From contig CAZOEO010000024.1 of NCBI GenBank assembly GCA_964578885.1, positions 1-23,525 on the forward strand: DNA of 23,525 nucleotides, in the 5' to 3' direction. The notes beneath the pieces were generated by a model. That model had not been told where the DNA came from. It saw only the letters and a program-made list of their open reading frames with translations, and ran no database searches. Below are positions 9,001 through 14,329 of the stretch, piece after piece. Source of the stretch: CAZRHR01 sp964578885 (GTDB taxonomy: Bacteria > Bacteroidota > Bacteroidia > CAIKAF01). The number at the start of each line of letters is the position of its first letter. Within the stretch, counting starts at the first letter, position 1. The position numbers and the translations under genes are program-made.

Positions 9001-9018
9001 CCTTTCGTTAAATTTTAA
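3100..9018 (+). CDS. Giant secreted repeat protein with T9SS sorting tail
   Basis: A 1972-residue predicted surface or released protein. A signal peptide comes first; an internal Met at residue 9 (3124) gives the cleaner one (MNRNYPFHFLLFLAF, cut after IHA). Three long repeats follow at about 31-400, 401-768 and 769-1133, each opening with an aromatic YWxGxxGNW motif and a VxFDxNSF motif, rich in N, S, T and G, and probably beta-helical. A PKD-like domain (about 1138-1222) leads into eight Ig-like repeats of about 73 residues (1223-1811), each with a Cys pair (FCxGDSV near the start, NGCTS near the end), then one divergent repeat. The tail (about 1894-1972, LSLFPNPTADVL to GQRTLPFVKF) is a T9SS type A sorting domain, normally removed on export through the outer membrane. 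Such proteins are often adhesins or matrix components, but no catalytic motif or ligand site is visible, so the role is inferred. It is transcribed alone. Confidence 0.9.
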   Translation: MKFIYAFFMNRNYPFHFLLFLAFSMSSIHAATYYWIGGSGNWNDLSHWATSSGGAVTYLNLPTSQDDVIFDGNSFSAPGQTVSLNVNEAICRNMSWTGVTSNPTFSATNTSNKLRIYGSLTMASAMNWNLNADVYFEANTSGHTITSAGKTFQRSVYFNAMGGWTLQDALTISSSLFHVAGTLNSNGQTLTIGTYNSQSSNPLSRTLIIANSTMNISGYWYLYADQFTLNAAGSIINFTTANRSMSNSYYNCGVFNLAFDQVNFTANSGTGSLSNSYSSTSCRIAPTFNSVQFGANGNLTGNATIGTLQMSPGGTYTLQNGRTLTINNNLLASGNCSGAITIKSSSAGQQAFISKSSGSVGLSRVNLQDIGFGGGASWTAASSFDLGNNTGISIASPAPRTLYWVGNGGNWDNPSRWSLTSGGVGGECIPNSIDNVVFDANSFSTSGQTVSLNTFNALCKDMTWVGVLNNPTFSSTATANNLRINGSLTVSPNMNWNLNADVYFESSTSGNTITSAGKTFQRSLYFNGVGTWTLVDAMSVSSSIFHVAGHWITNGQTVTMGTFNSQQSNPLPRTLTMANSIFNISGYWYLYADQFTLNAAGSTINFTTANRSMSNSYYNCGVFALNFHDVNFTANTGTGSLSNSYSSTSCRILPVFQSVRFNSNGTLTGDQSIDTLVFSPGGTYSLQNGRTIQIADQILASGNCTGSITIKSSQSGQQALITKANGAVSLTRVNLNDLNFGGGATWTASNSFDLGNNSGISITSPAPRTLYWVGNGGNWDNPNRWSLSSGGVGGECIPSSIDDVVFDANSFNQSGQTVSLNTSNALCRNMTWTGVSQNPGFTSTATANNLRIHGSLVMSPAMNWNLNADVYFESAQATETITSVGKTFQRSVYINGQGTWTLTDSLTVSSSLFLQSGNLVSAGHNLNVGTFNAQNSNPLQRSLDISQSHMRISGYWYLYADQFSLTATGSTLSFTTPNRSMSNSYYNCGQFSLAFDKVVFAATTGTASLSNSYSSPSCRIVPTFNVCQFNANGNMSGDGTFGTLIFSANASYVLPSSRTQTITNTWLILGSCTGPILLSSSLAGTPAMVTKSSGTVNGFYLQIRDISVGGGASFNALNSVDQGNNSGWIFGSLPPLGQMGSIQGPASLCGLGTASYQISPVAGAAYYTWSLPPGSTLQSGQYTDQISAQIGQAGQVCVTATDGCANVSTTCLSVSAGTVSPPVITAGGPLTFCPGDSVVLTATPSSGIVWSSGATGASVVVNQAGTFTATYTDAFGCTSLPSAGLTTNLLAAPSAPVVTASGPLQFCTGDSVLLTSSFSSGNLWNNGANQSMISVNQSGTYSVQVTGGNGCVAISTPIQVQVFPLPAAPGVTASGPLQFCAGDSVVLTAGSISAGVLWSDGASSTQISVFQSGSYSVQNIDANGCLSLPSPAVAVMVFPAPVPSVVTPVGNISLCQGDSVLLTASPSLNIVWTNGVTQATQWVQQPGTYQAVHTDANGCSSTSSAAIVQVLPLPAAPVVTPGGPITQCISSPVLLFASSSGPVTWSDGSTGNNLSVSASGTYFATTTDVNGCTSLPSNSVPVNLLPLPATPLITPLGNANICPGGSVVLQSSAGNATEWSNGATGGQIIVSQSGTFTAWVVSADGCTSVVSSPVLVQQVQEPLPPVISANGPVAICPGDQVQIQASAGPGLAWNLGGTGNPLVVSQPGTYFATFTDTNGCTSAFSNFINVVLLSAPNPPIIQANGPLSFCSGGQVTLTVQGNNPQWNTGAQTSSIVVNQSGTFSATLLGTNGCSSDSSISVVVQVFPLPVVTATASPSAAFYCTTDPLVQLLAQPSGGTWSGTGWNGAGFLPALAGVGNHVVTYQLQDANGCTGAYSLSFAVQDCSTGFNQEEQLELSLFPNPTADVLNIMWNEHLAPTSMQIFDIRGRLVQTVKIEGDSTFQISVKDWPSGSYQITFTGAFGQRTLPFVKF
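3190..4296 (+). repeat. Coding repeat unit 1 (about 370 aa)
   Basis: First of three long units in the giant protein. All three share YWxGxxGNW, MNWNLNADVYFE, GYWYLYADQF and NRSMSNSYYNCG. The next units are at 4297-5400 and 5401-6498. At the DNA level many codons differ at third positions while the residues are kept, which suggests old duplications held by selection on the protein. Confidence 0.85.
4297..5400 (+). repeat. Coding repeat unit 2 (368 aa)
   Basis: Second unit of the giant protein, residues 400-767. It opens with RTLYWVGNGGNWDNPSRW and includes a Cys-bearing GGECIPNS segment that unit 1 lacks and unit 3 shares. Units 2 and 3 therefore look like the more recent pair. Confidence 0.85.
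5401..6498 (+). repeat. Coding repeat unit 3 (about 366 aa)
   Basis: Third unit, residues 768 to about 1133. It opens like unit 2 but its second half is the most divergent of the three (for example NLVSAGHNLNVGTFNAQ, and SSLAGTPAMVTKSSG near its end), and it leads into the PKD-like domain. Confidence 0.8.
6766..8532 (+). repeat. Array of eight Ig-like coding repeats (about 73 aa each)
   Basis: Eight consecutive units covering residues 1223-1811. Each follows the pattern VxxxGPxxxCxGDSV, then a Trp-containing WSxGA turn, QSGTY or QPGTY, and a closing NGCTS, with linkers such as VFPLPAAP between units. The two cysteines per unit could form a disulfide. Repeats 5 and 6 deviate at the GDS motif (CISSPVL, CPGGSVV). 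Confidence 0.85.
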
Positions 9019-9044
9019 ACGATAAATCGGACATAAAAGTCCCA

Positions 9045-9071
9045 TTCGGCATTTTACCATGTAACGCCGAA
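9045..9071. other. Inverted repeat after the giant gene
   Basis: TTCGGC (9045-9050) and GCCGAA (9066-9071) are complementary, with an inner TTAC/GTAA pair. The hairpin lies 27 bp after the stop of the giant gene but has no T-run after it. It may help protect the mRNA 3' end together with the terminator at 9083-9126. Confidence 0.3.
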
Positions 9072-9075
9072 ACCC

Positions 9076-9083
9076 TATCTTTG
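9076..9083 (+). promoter_or_regulatory. Possible -7 element of the XseA-like gene
   Basis: TATCTTTG is an exact match to TAnnTTTG, 60 bp upstream of the ATG at 9143. It overlaps the first base of the terminator stem, so the two signals would share sequence. No clear -33 TTG is seen. Confidence 0.4.
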
Positions 9084-9126
9084 AAACAGGTGTTCTTCTG
9101 AAAACGAAGGCGCCTGTTTCTCTTTT
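9083..9126 (+). terminator. Probable terminator of the giant gene
   Basis: GAAACAGG (9083-9090) pairs with CCTGTTTC (9113-9120); an inner CTTC/GAAG pair shortens the loop, and TCTTTT follows. It lies 65 bp after the giant gene and immediately before the XseA-like gene. It could alternatively be a leader hairpin of the latter if the -7 element at 9076 is used. Confidence 0.55.
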
Positions 9127-9142
9127 ACCCTCCTTCAATTTT

Positions 9143-10327
9143 ATGTCTTTACAAGCCCTCGATACCTCCGTACTTCATCCGGGAGAATTGTTGCGTGTGT
9201 ATCAGCAGCAAGTTCGTTTTCCATTGGAAAGCCAGGTGATTCAATTGGTCGGAACCTACGAACCCGGTAATCACCAGGCGTATGGCGGTTATTATTACGA
9301 CAAGTTGCGGGACGTGCAGGAAGATCAGTTTATTCCAATAATGGTTTCTGCGCGTTATCGGAACGCTCTTTTGGCGGGGCATGTATGTACCGTTCGTGGC
9401 ACCTTGCAGCGAAAATTACGTCAGGGAGCCATGATGTCGATTCACCTGGTGGTGTCTGGCGTGCAGGACATGGTGTTCATGGAAGAAAGCTCAGCGGAAA
9501 GTCAGGCTCGTGCGCAATTATTAGAAGCCCGACTGTCCCGGCCTTTTTATGATTTTGAAAAAATCATTCGGGAGAAAATAGCCAGTCAGGAGAAAGTTCA
9601 ATTGGTGGTGATTACGGGTAAAACGTCCATTGTAGATCAGGAGTTTGAACAAGCCAAAGGCCCTTCTGACCATTGGTTGGACTTGCACTATTTGCATACT
9701 TCTATGCGCGACCCGCAACAATTGAAAGAAACGCTCATCATGGCCGAAGCGTTGCAACCGGATGCCGTGGTGCTCATGCGTGGCGGCGGCGAAGGGCTGG
9801 AGGTTTTCAACGATCCGGATTTATTGTCGGCCTTTATGGCCTTGCCTTTTTTATGGGCCACCGCTTTAGGACATGCCAAAGATGTGTTGTTTGCCAAACA
9901 GTTGGCCGATAAAACGTTTGATACGCCCACCGCTTTTGGCTTTTTTCTCCGGCAGGCAGTAGAAGCCAGCGTTTTGTCACGTGAAAATCAAAAAGCATTG
10001 CTCACCCGGGAAATTGCCGCTTCCTTTCAACAGCAAATCGCAGTTCAAACGGAACAAAATCAACGTTTAACGGAATTGCTGAACCAACGGGAAGCGGTGG
10101 TGGAAAATATGCAAAAGGAAGCCGGAAAACAGTTTGCCCTGCAGCAAGAACAAATGCAACAGCACCAGCAGGAATTGCTCCAAATCCGCGGCCAAATGGC
10201 TTTGGATCGGGAAAAAGGAGAAGCCGACCTGAGGAAGTTGCGCCAACAAAACAAAAACCTGGCCCTGGCCTTACTCGTCATCGCAGCTTTGGGACTAGCC
10301 GGTTGGCTCCGTATATGGTTGTTTTAA
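9143..10327 (+). CDS. Exonuclease VII large-subunit-like protein with C-terminal membrane anchor
   Basis: A 394-residue protein built like XseA at the front and unlike it at the back. Residues about 30-108 resemble an OB-fold nucleic-acid-binding domain (VQLVGTYEP, YYYDKLRD, CTVRGTLQRKL). Residues about 150-270 match the exonuclease VII catalytic core: VVITGKT (155-161), VVLMRGGGEGLEVFNDPDL with Arg213, ALGHAKDV with His244 and Asp247, and DTPTAFGFFL. Arg, His and Asp at these places are required in E. coli XseA; the fourth acid (Asp155 there) has only approximate counterparts here (Asp165 or Glu167). After a Gln-rich coiled coil (about 285-370) the chain ends in a hydrophobic helix (373-390), a likely membrane anchor. 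The XseA C-terminal region that binds XseB is not recognisable and no xseB-like gene is nearby. It could be a DNA-processing, uptake or defence nuclease at the membrane; the function is not established. Confidence 0.8.
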   Translation: MSLQALDTSVLHPGELLRVYQQQVRFPLESQVIQLVGTYEPGNHQAYGGYYYDKLRDVQEDQFIPIMVSARYRNALLAGHVCTVRGTLQRKLRQGAMMSIHLVVSGVQDMVFMEESSAESQARAQLLEARLSRPFYDFEKIIREKIASQEKVQLVVITGKTSIVDQEFEQAKGPSDHWLDLHYLHTSMRDPQQLKETLIMAEALQPDAVVLMRGGGEGLEVFNDPDLLSAFMALPFLWATALGHAKDVLFAKQLADKTFDTPTAFGFFLRQAVEASVLSRENQKALLTREIAASFQQQIAVQTEQNQRLTELLNQREAVVENMQKEAGKQFALQQEQMQQHQQELLQIRGQMALDREKGEADLRKLRQQNKNLALALLVIAALGLAGWLRIWLF

Positions 10328-10332
10328 ATGGT

Positions 10333-10770
10333 TCAGGGCGGAGAAACCACCTGCAATTCCATCAATACACCGGAGGTGGTATGTCTCTTGGGAACACAAA
10401 TGGTGCTGCCGGCAGGTAAACGAAGCGGAAGTTGTACCCGCAAACTTGGATCCCCGGCGCCATTTTGTGGCCCGCTTTTCTCCGAAGCCGGCGTGAAAAT
10501 TAACGTCATCTGATTGATGCGCAAAGTCCGTTCCTTATAAGGCACAAAGTCGGAGAAACCACAAAAATCCGCAGGTTTTCCGGCAAAAGTCGTGGACTTT
10601 TCCCCCGCATCCATGAAAATTTCCAAAATAAGGGCTTCATGGCCTTTGGGAAGCGTGAACGATTGGCCTTCTTTCAGAAACATCAGGCTTTTTTCGCCAA
10701 TAGCCGTCATTTGGGCAGATAAAGTACCCGCCAAACACAGGGCGCACAAAACCACTTGTATTTTTTTCAT
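10333..10770 (-). CDS. Secreted protein of unknown function
   Basis: A 145-residue protein with a clear signal peptide (MKKIQVVLCALCLAGTLSA, cut before QMTAIGEK). The mature part of about 125 residues appears mostly beta, with three Cys and no motif I recognise. It is the last gene of the pyrG operon, 69 bp after the preceding secreted protein, and its stop lies only 5 bp from the stop of the convergent XseA-like gene. No T9SS tail is present, so a periplasmic or membrane-associated location is more likely than release. The reading frame and signal peptide support a real gene; the function is unknown. Confidence 0.75.
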   Translation of the reverse strand: MKKIQVVLCALCLAGTLSAQMTAIGEKSLMFLKEGQSFTLPKGHEALILEIFMDAGEKSTTFAGKPADFCGFSDFVPYKERTLRINQMTLIFTPASEKSGPQNGAGDPSLRVQLPLRLPAGSTICVPKRHTTSGVLMELQVVSPP

Positions 10771-10815
10771 AGGGTTAAAATAGGGAAAATGTAAAACATG
10801 GCCAATGCAATCCCG

Positions 10816-10843
10816 ATAACGGATTCGCCTGCCTGTCCGTTAT
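10816..10843. other. Inverted repeat at the stop of the second pyrG-operon gene
   Basis: ATAACGGA (10816-10823) pairs perfectly with TCCGTTAT (10836-10843), loop 12 nt. The right arm covers the stop codon of the gene at 10840-11589. There is no T-run on either side, so it is probably not a terminator. It could stabilise or process the operon mRNA between the two secreted-protein genes. Confidence 0.35.
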
Positions 10844-11589
10844 TCCCACCAGGTTTTTACATAAAATCTTTTGTATGGCGCCCAAACCACGCCAGATTCG
10901 CCCAAACGATACGGCAGGTCTTTGCCAACGGATTCGGTGGTGTGAATTTCCAGCCGCACTTGTGTGCGTGTGCCTCCCGCAATGCGAATGTCCAGGGGCA
11001 CATCCAACGCGCCACGGGTGATTTTTTCTTTTACATGCGCCACAATTTTGGCCCGCATTTCCAAACAATCGAACGCCGTACCCTCGCAGGAAAAAGTATA
11101 GTCGGCCATGCCGTCGAACTGATTCCATTCTGGTGCTTCTACGTATAAAAGCCGCTGGTCCGCCAGCATCTCCCGAAACCCTTTCCTTGCTGTCTGCATA
11201 TTGGGGAAATCTAAAACCCTGACTTTAGGTGTTTTAGAAATATCTAAAAAGGGTCGCAGGCTGTTTACGTCGAATGAAAATGTTTTTCCACGCCAAACAA
11301 TGGTGCCACAAGCCAGCGATACACGCAACCTTTCACCCAAGGTGTCCTGGGCTGTTTTCATCCATATATCATAGTGGATTCCACAGCGGTTGCTCATTTG
11401 GGTTTTAGTGGTGTCGATGGCCTCTAAAAATTGGATCATGGCCTGGTGGTCGCGCAAAAAAAACTCTCCCAGCGTATCTGCAAAACTCGGGCTTTGCTCC
11501 GTATGGCGCATGCCAATCATCAGGTTTTGCCCCCAAATCCAAGTGCTCAGACATAGGCTGAGGACTATTATGAATTGGTTTTTACGCAT
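10840..11589 (-). CDS. Secreted protein of unknown function, coupled to pyrG
   Basis: A 249-residue protein with a signal peptide (MRKNQFIIVLSLCLSTWIWG, cut before QNLMIG). The mature part has no domain I recognise. It mixes Cys, Trp and charged residues and ends in YKRFYVKTWWE. Its ATG overlaps the pyrG stop by 8 bp (ATGCGTAA), which suggests translational coupling to CTP synthase. A link between an exported protein and nucleotide synthesis is not obvious; shared expression in growing cells is the simplest reading. Confidence is high that it is a real exported protein and low on function. Confidence 0.8.
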   Translation of the reverse strand: MRKNQFIIVLSLCLSTWIWGQNLMIGMRHTEQSPSFADTLGEFFLRDHQAMIQFLEAIDTTKTQMSNRCGIHYDIWMKTAQDTLGERLRVSLACGTIVWRGKTFSFDVNSLRPFLDISKTPKVRVLDFPNMQTARKGFREMLADQRLLYVEAPEWNQFDGMADYTFSCEGTAFDCLEMRAKIVAHVKEKITRGALDVPLDIRIAGGTRTQVRLEIHTTESVGKDLPYRLGESGVVWAPYKRFYVKTWWE

Positions 11590-13201
11590 GTTGCATATGG
11601 GTTAGCGCTGCACCAATAAATCCGACAAACAAGGGGTGCGGATGGTCCACGGTACTTTTATATTCCGGATGAAACTGGCTGCCAATAAAAAAAGGATGGT
11701 TTTCAATTTCTACCAATTCCACCAGTCCGGCTTCCGGATGCACCCCGGCGGCCTTTAATCCTGCCGCTTGCAAGGCCGGCAAAAATCGGTTGTTCAACTC
11801 ATAACGGTGCCGGTGTCGCTCAGAAATAAACGTTTTTCCATATAGCTTTTCGGCAAGGCTGTTGGGGGTTAAAGTACAATCGTAACTTCCTAATCGCATG
11901 GTGCCGCCTTTGGCCACTTGCTCGCCCTGACCATCCATGAAATCGATGACCGGATGTTGGGTTTCTATGTGAAATTCCGTGGAATGGGCGTCTGTCCATC
12001 CCAGCACATGTCTGGCAAATTCAATTACGGCGCATTGCATGCCAAGACAAATCCCGAAAAACGGAATCTGCTGCTCACGGGCGTAGCGAACCGCTTCAAT
12101 TTTTCCTTCAATCCCGCGATGGCCAAATCCCGGAGCCACTAAGATGCCGTGCACTCCTCCTAACTTTTCTCCAACATTTTCCCGGTTGAGCTCCTCGGAA
12201 TGTACCCAGCGGATTTTTACCCGTGTTTTATGGCTCACGCCACCGTGTATCAGCGCTTCGTGAATGGATTTATAGGCATCTTTCAGCTCGATGTATTTTC
12301 CCACCAGGGCAATGTCTACTTCGGTTTCCGGATTTTTTAAATCGTGTAAAAAGCTTTTCCACTGCCGCAAGTCCGGTGCATCATATCCCGTAAGTTGGAG
12401 CTTTTGCATCACCACTTCGTCCAAACGTTCGGCCTGCATCATCAGGGGAACATCGTAAATGGACTCGGCATCGATACATTCAATAACAGATTCCTGGCCC
12501 ACGTTACAGAAAAGGGCAATCTTTTTTCGAATTTCTTCCGACAAGGGATATTCGGTTCTGCACGCCACAATTTCCGGCTGCACACCTTGTTCCAGCAAGG
12601 TTTTTACGGCGTATTGCGTGGGTTTGGTTTTCAGTTCTCCGGCTGCTTTCAAATAAGGAACCAGGGTTAGATGAATTACCAATCCGTTTTGTGGCCCCAG
12701 TTCATATTTGAGCTGGCGAACGGCTTCGATATAAGGCAGCGATTCAATGTCGCCCACCGTTCCGCCAATTTCGGTGATAATAACATCGTATTCACCATTT
12801 TGTGCCAAAAGTCCAATGCAGCGTTTGATTTCGTCGGTAATATGGGGAATCACCTGTACCGTTTTTCCTAAATAATCGCCGCGCCGTTCCCGGGAAATCA
12901 CGGTTTGGTAGATGCGGCCGGTGGTCACGTTGTTGGCCTGGGAAGTGGGCACACCCAGAAAACGTTCGTAATGCCCGAGGTCCAAATCGGTTTCCGCGCC
13001 ATCTTCGGTGACAAAACATTCGCCGTGTTCGTAGGGATTCAAGGTGCCCGGATCTACATTGATATAGGGATCCAGTTTCTGAATGGTCACGCGAATGCCC
13101 CGTGCACGTAATAGTTTCCCCAAAGAGGCGGAGATAATCCCTTTTCCCAGTGAAGAAGAAACCCCGCCGGTTACGAAAATAAATTTTGCTTTAGATGGCA
13201 T
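11582..13201 (-). CDS. pyrG: CTP synthase (glutamine-hydrolysing)
   Basis: A 539-residue cytoplasmic enzyme that makes CTP from UTP, ATP and glutamine, close to the usual length (E. coli 545). The N-terminal synthetase domain (1-270) opens with KFIFVTGGVSSSLGKGI, the nucleotide-binding loop, and carries DPYINVDPGTLNPYEHGE and EIGGTVGDIES. The C-terminal glutamine amidotransferase domain (about 295-535) keeps the catalytic triad: Cys385 in FFGICLGMQ, and His511 and Glu513 in SQFHPEY. Nothing essential is missing. It is the first gene of a three-gene operon and overlaps the next start by 8 bp. A TACCTTTG -7-like element lies 26 bp upstream of the ATG. Confidence 0.98.
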   Translation of the reverse strand: MPSKAKFIFVTGGVSSSLGKGIISASLGKLLRARGIRVTIQKLDPYINVDPGTLNPYEHGECFVTEDGAETDLDLGHYERFLGVPTSQANNVTTGRIYQTVISRERRGDYLGKTVQVIPHITDEIKRCIGLLAQNGEYDVIITEIGGTVGDIESLPYIEAVRQLKYELGPQNGLVIHLTLVPYLKAAGELKTKPTQYAVKTLLEQGVQPEIVACRTEYPLSEEIRKKIALFCNVGQESVIECIDAESIYDVPLMMQAERLDEVVMQKLQLTGYDAPDLRQWKSFLHDLKNPETEVDIALVGKYIELKDAYKSIHEALIHGGVSHKTRVKIRWVHSEELNRENVGEKLGGVHGILVAPGFGHRGIEGKIEAVRYAREQQIPFFGICLGMQCAVIEFARHVLGWTDAHSTEFHIETQHPVIDFMDGQGEQVAKGGTMRLGSYDCTLTPNSLAEKLYGKTFISERHRHRYELNNRFLPALQAAGLKAAGVHPEAGLVELVEIENHPFFIGSQFHPEYKSTVDHPHPLFVGFIGAALTHMQHA

Positions 13202-13226
13202 GTCGTTCGTATTTACCTACGGGATG

Positions 13227-13234
13227 CAAAGGTA
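13227..13234 (-). promoter_or_regulatory. Probable -7 element of the pyrG promoter
   Basis: On the minus strand TACCTTTG matches TAnnTTTG exactly, 26 bp before the pyrG ATG, giving a short leader. The same octamer occurs upstream of dnaX in this window, which strengthens both calls. The -33 element is unclear. Confidence 0.5.
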
Positions 13235-13283
13235 AGGATTTTCACCCGTCTTATGGGCGAATGCGCCTTCGCTTCCGGGAAAT

Positions 13284-13312
13284 AAAAAAGGCTGCCGAAA
13301 TTCCGACAGCCT
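13284..13312 (-). terminator. Terminator of the T9SS secreted protein gene
   Basis: AGGCTG (13289-13294) pairs with CAGCCT (13307-13312), extended inward by CG/CG after one mismatch. On the minus strand it is followed by six T (13284-13289). It lies about 20 bp after the stop of the gene at 13334 and correctly oriented for it. Confidence 0.75.
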
Positions 13313-13333
13313 CCAGTTCGTTGGGGTGAAAAC

Positions 13334-14284
13334 TTAGGGTTTTACCACTTTTACTCGTGCCAAAGGATGGAAATCGGTTTGTACCAATACGGTGTAAGCA
13401 CCAGCTGCCCAGGTTTGGGTGGACAATGTGTTGTTGGCCTGCTCCGTGCGAATGTCCTGAATCATGCGGCCTTGCATGTCGTACACGCGAATGCGCACAG
13501 GCTGATTCATTTCCTCCAGATTTACATGAAGTTGTTCCGCAGCCATGGTGGGGAATACTTTTACCAAGTGGCTGTTTTCCAAATTGTTTACGCTGGCCGG
13601 GAAGGTGAAACTGATGTCATCCAGAAACAATTCTGAATTTTCCTGACCTACGCTGCCTTGCAGGTTTACAAGGTTGTATCCGCCGGAAGAACAAAGGATT
13701 ACATTCACGGAATCCGGTGTGTCGTTGGTCAGATAATTAATGGTAAGCACTTCCTGGGTGTAGGTGGTTACAGCATTGCGTACCACGTTGCCAGCTGTTC
13801 CTACGACAATGCGCTGTTGGTTTAGGGCATCCCATTTGGTGAATTCTACGTAAAAAGCCGCAGAGTCGCCATTCACCGGATTATACTTGTACCAGAAATC
13901 CAAAGACGTAGGGCGGAAAGCATACGCACGACCAAGGGCAATGGATTGGGTTGGCACATCCACGTCACCGGTTCCGATATAACCCGGAATCAGGATGGTG
14001 CCGAGCAATTTGGTTTGTACCCGTGCAGAGTAGGTACCATTGTGTACATCGGCCGCATTAGTTACGCGGAAGCAGGTAGCTGGCGCAAGTGGAGCCGTCA
14101 AAATGCCGTTCAAAGACCTTAAGAAATTTTGTGTGCGGTCTGTGTTGGGACCCAAATCCAGGTAAGGACCATTTAGCCCTTGGTATTGATTCCAGATTTC
14201 TACGTCACCATTTACAATGTTTTGTGCACTTACTTGCAAGCCAAGAGAAAGTGCTACTGCAGAAAGGGTAAGCAGTTTTTTCAT
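13334..14284 (-). CDS. Secreted T9SS-sorted protein with a PCMD-like domain
   Basis: A 316-residue exported protein. Signal peptide at 1-20 (MKKLLTLSAVALSLGLQVSA, cut before QN). The middle (about 22-230) begins NIVNGDVEIWNQY and contains SLDFWYKYNPVNGDSAAFYV, which resembles the putative carbohydrate-metabolism (PCMD) beta-sandwich found in Bacteroidota secreted proteins. Residues about 238-316 are a T9SS type A sorting domain (VKVFPTMAAEQLHV, IRVYDMQGRMI, AAGAYTVLVQT, KVVKP). It begins 45 bp after the TonB-dependent receptor gene and has its own terminator, so the two are probably co-expressed, with this protein on the surface beside the receptor. No catalytic residues are evident; binding of a glycan or ligand is the likely role, but that is inference. 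Confidence 0.85.
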   Translation of the reverse strand: MKKLLTLSAVALSLGLQVSAQNIVNGDVEIWNQYQGLNGPYLDLGPNTDRTQNFLRSLNGILTAPLAPATCFRVTNAADVHNGTYSARVQTKLLGTILIPGYIGTGDVDVPTQSIALGRAYAFRPTSLDFWYKYNPVNGDSAAFYVEFTKWDALNQQRIVVGTAGNVVRNAVTTYTQEVLTINYLTNDTPDSVNVILCSSGGYNLVNLQGSVGQENSELFLDDISFTFPASVNNLENSHLVKVFPTMAAEQLHVNLEEMNQPVRIRVYDMQGRMIQDIRTEQANNTLSTQTWAAGAYTVLVQTDFHPLARVKVVKP

Positions 14285-14329
14285 AGTATTTGTTGTTTTG
14301 GGGTGTTCTTTATCAAAAATGATGCCGAA

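Noticed and set aside
10816..10843. Rho-independent terminator within the pyrG operon
   Set aside because: Good stem but no T-run on either strand; kept only as an inverted repeat.
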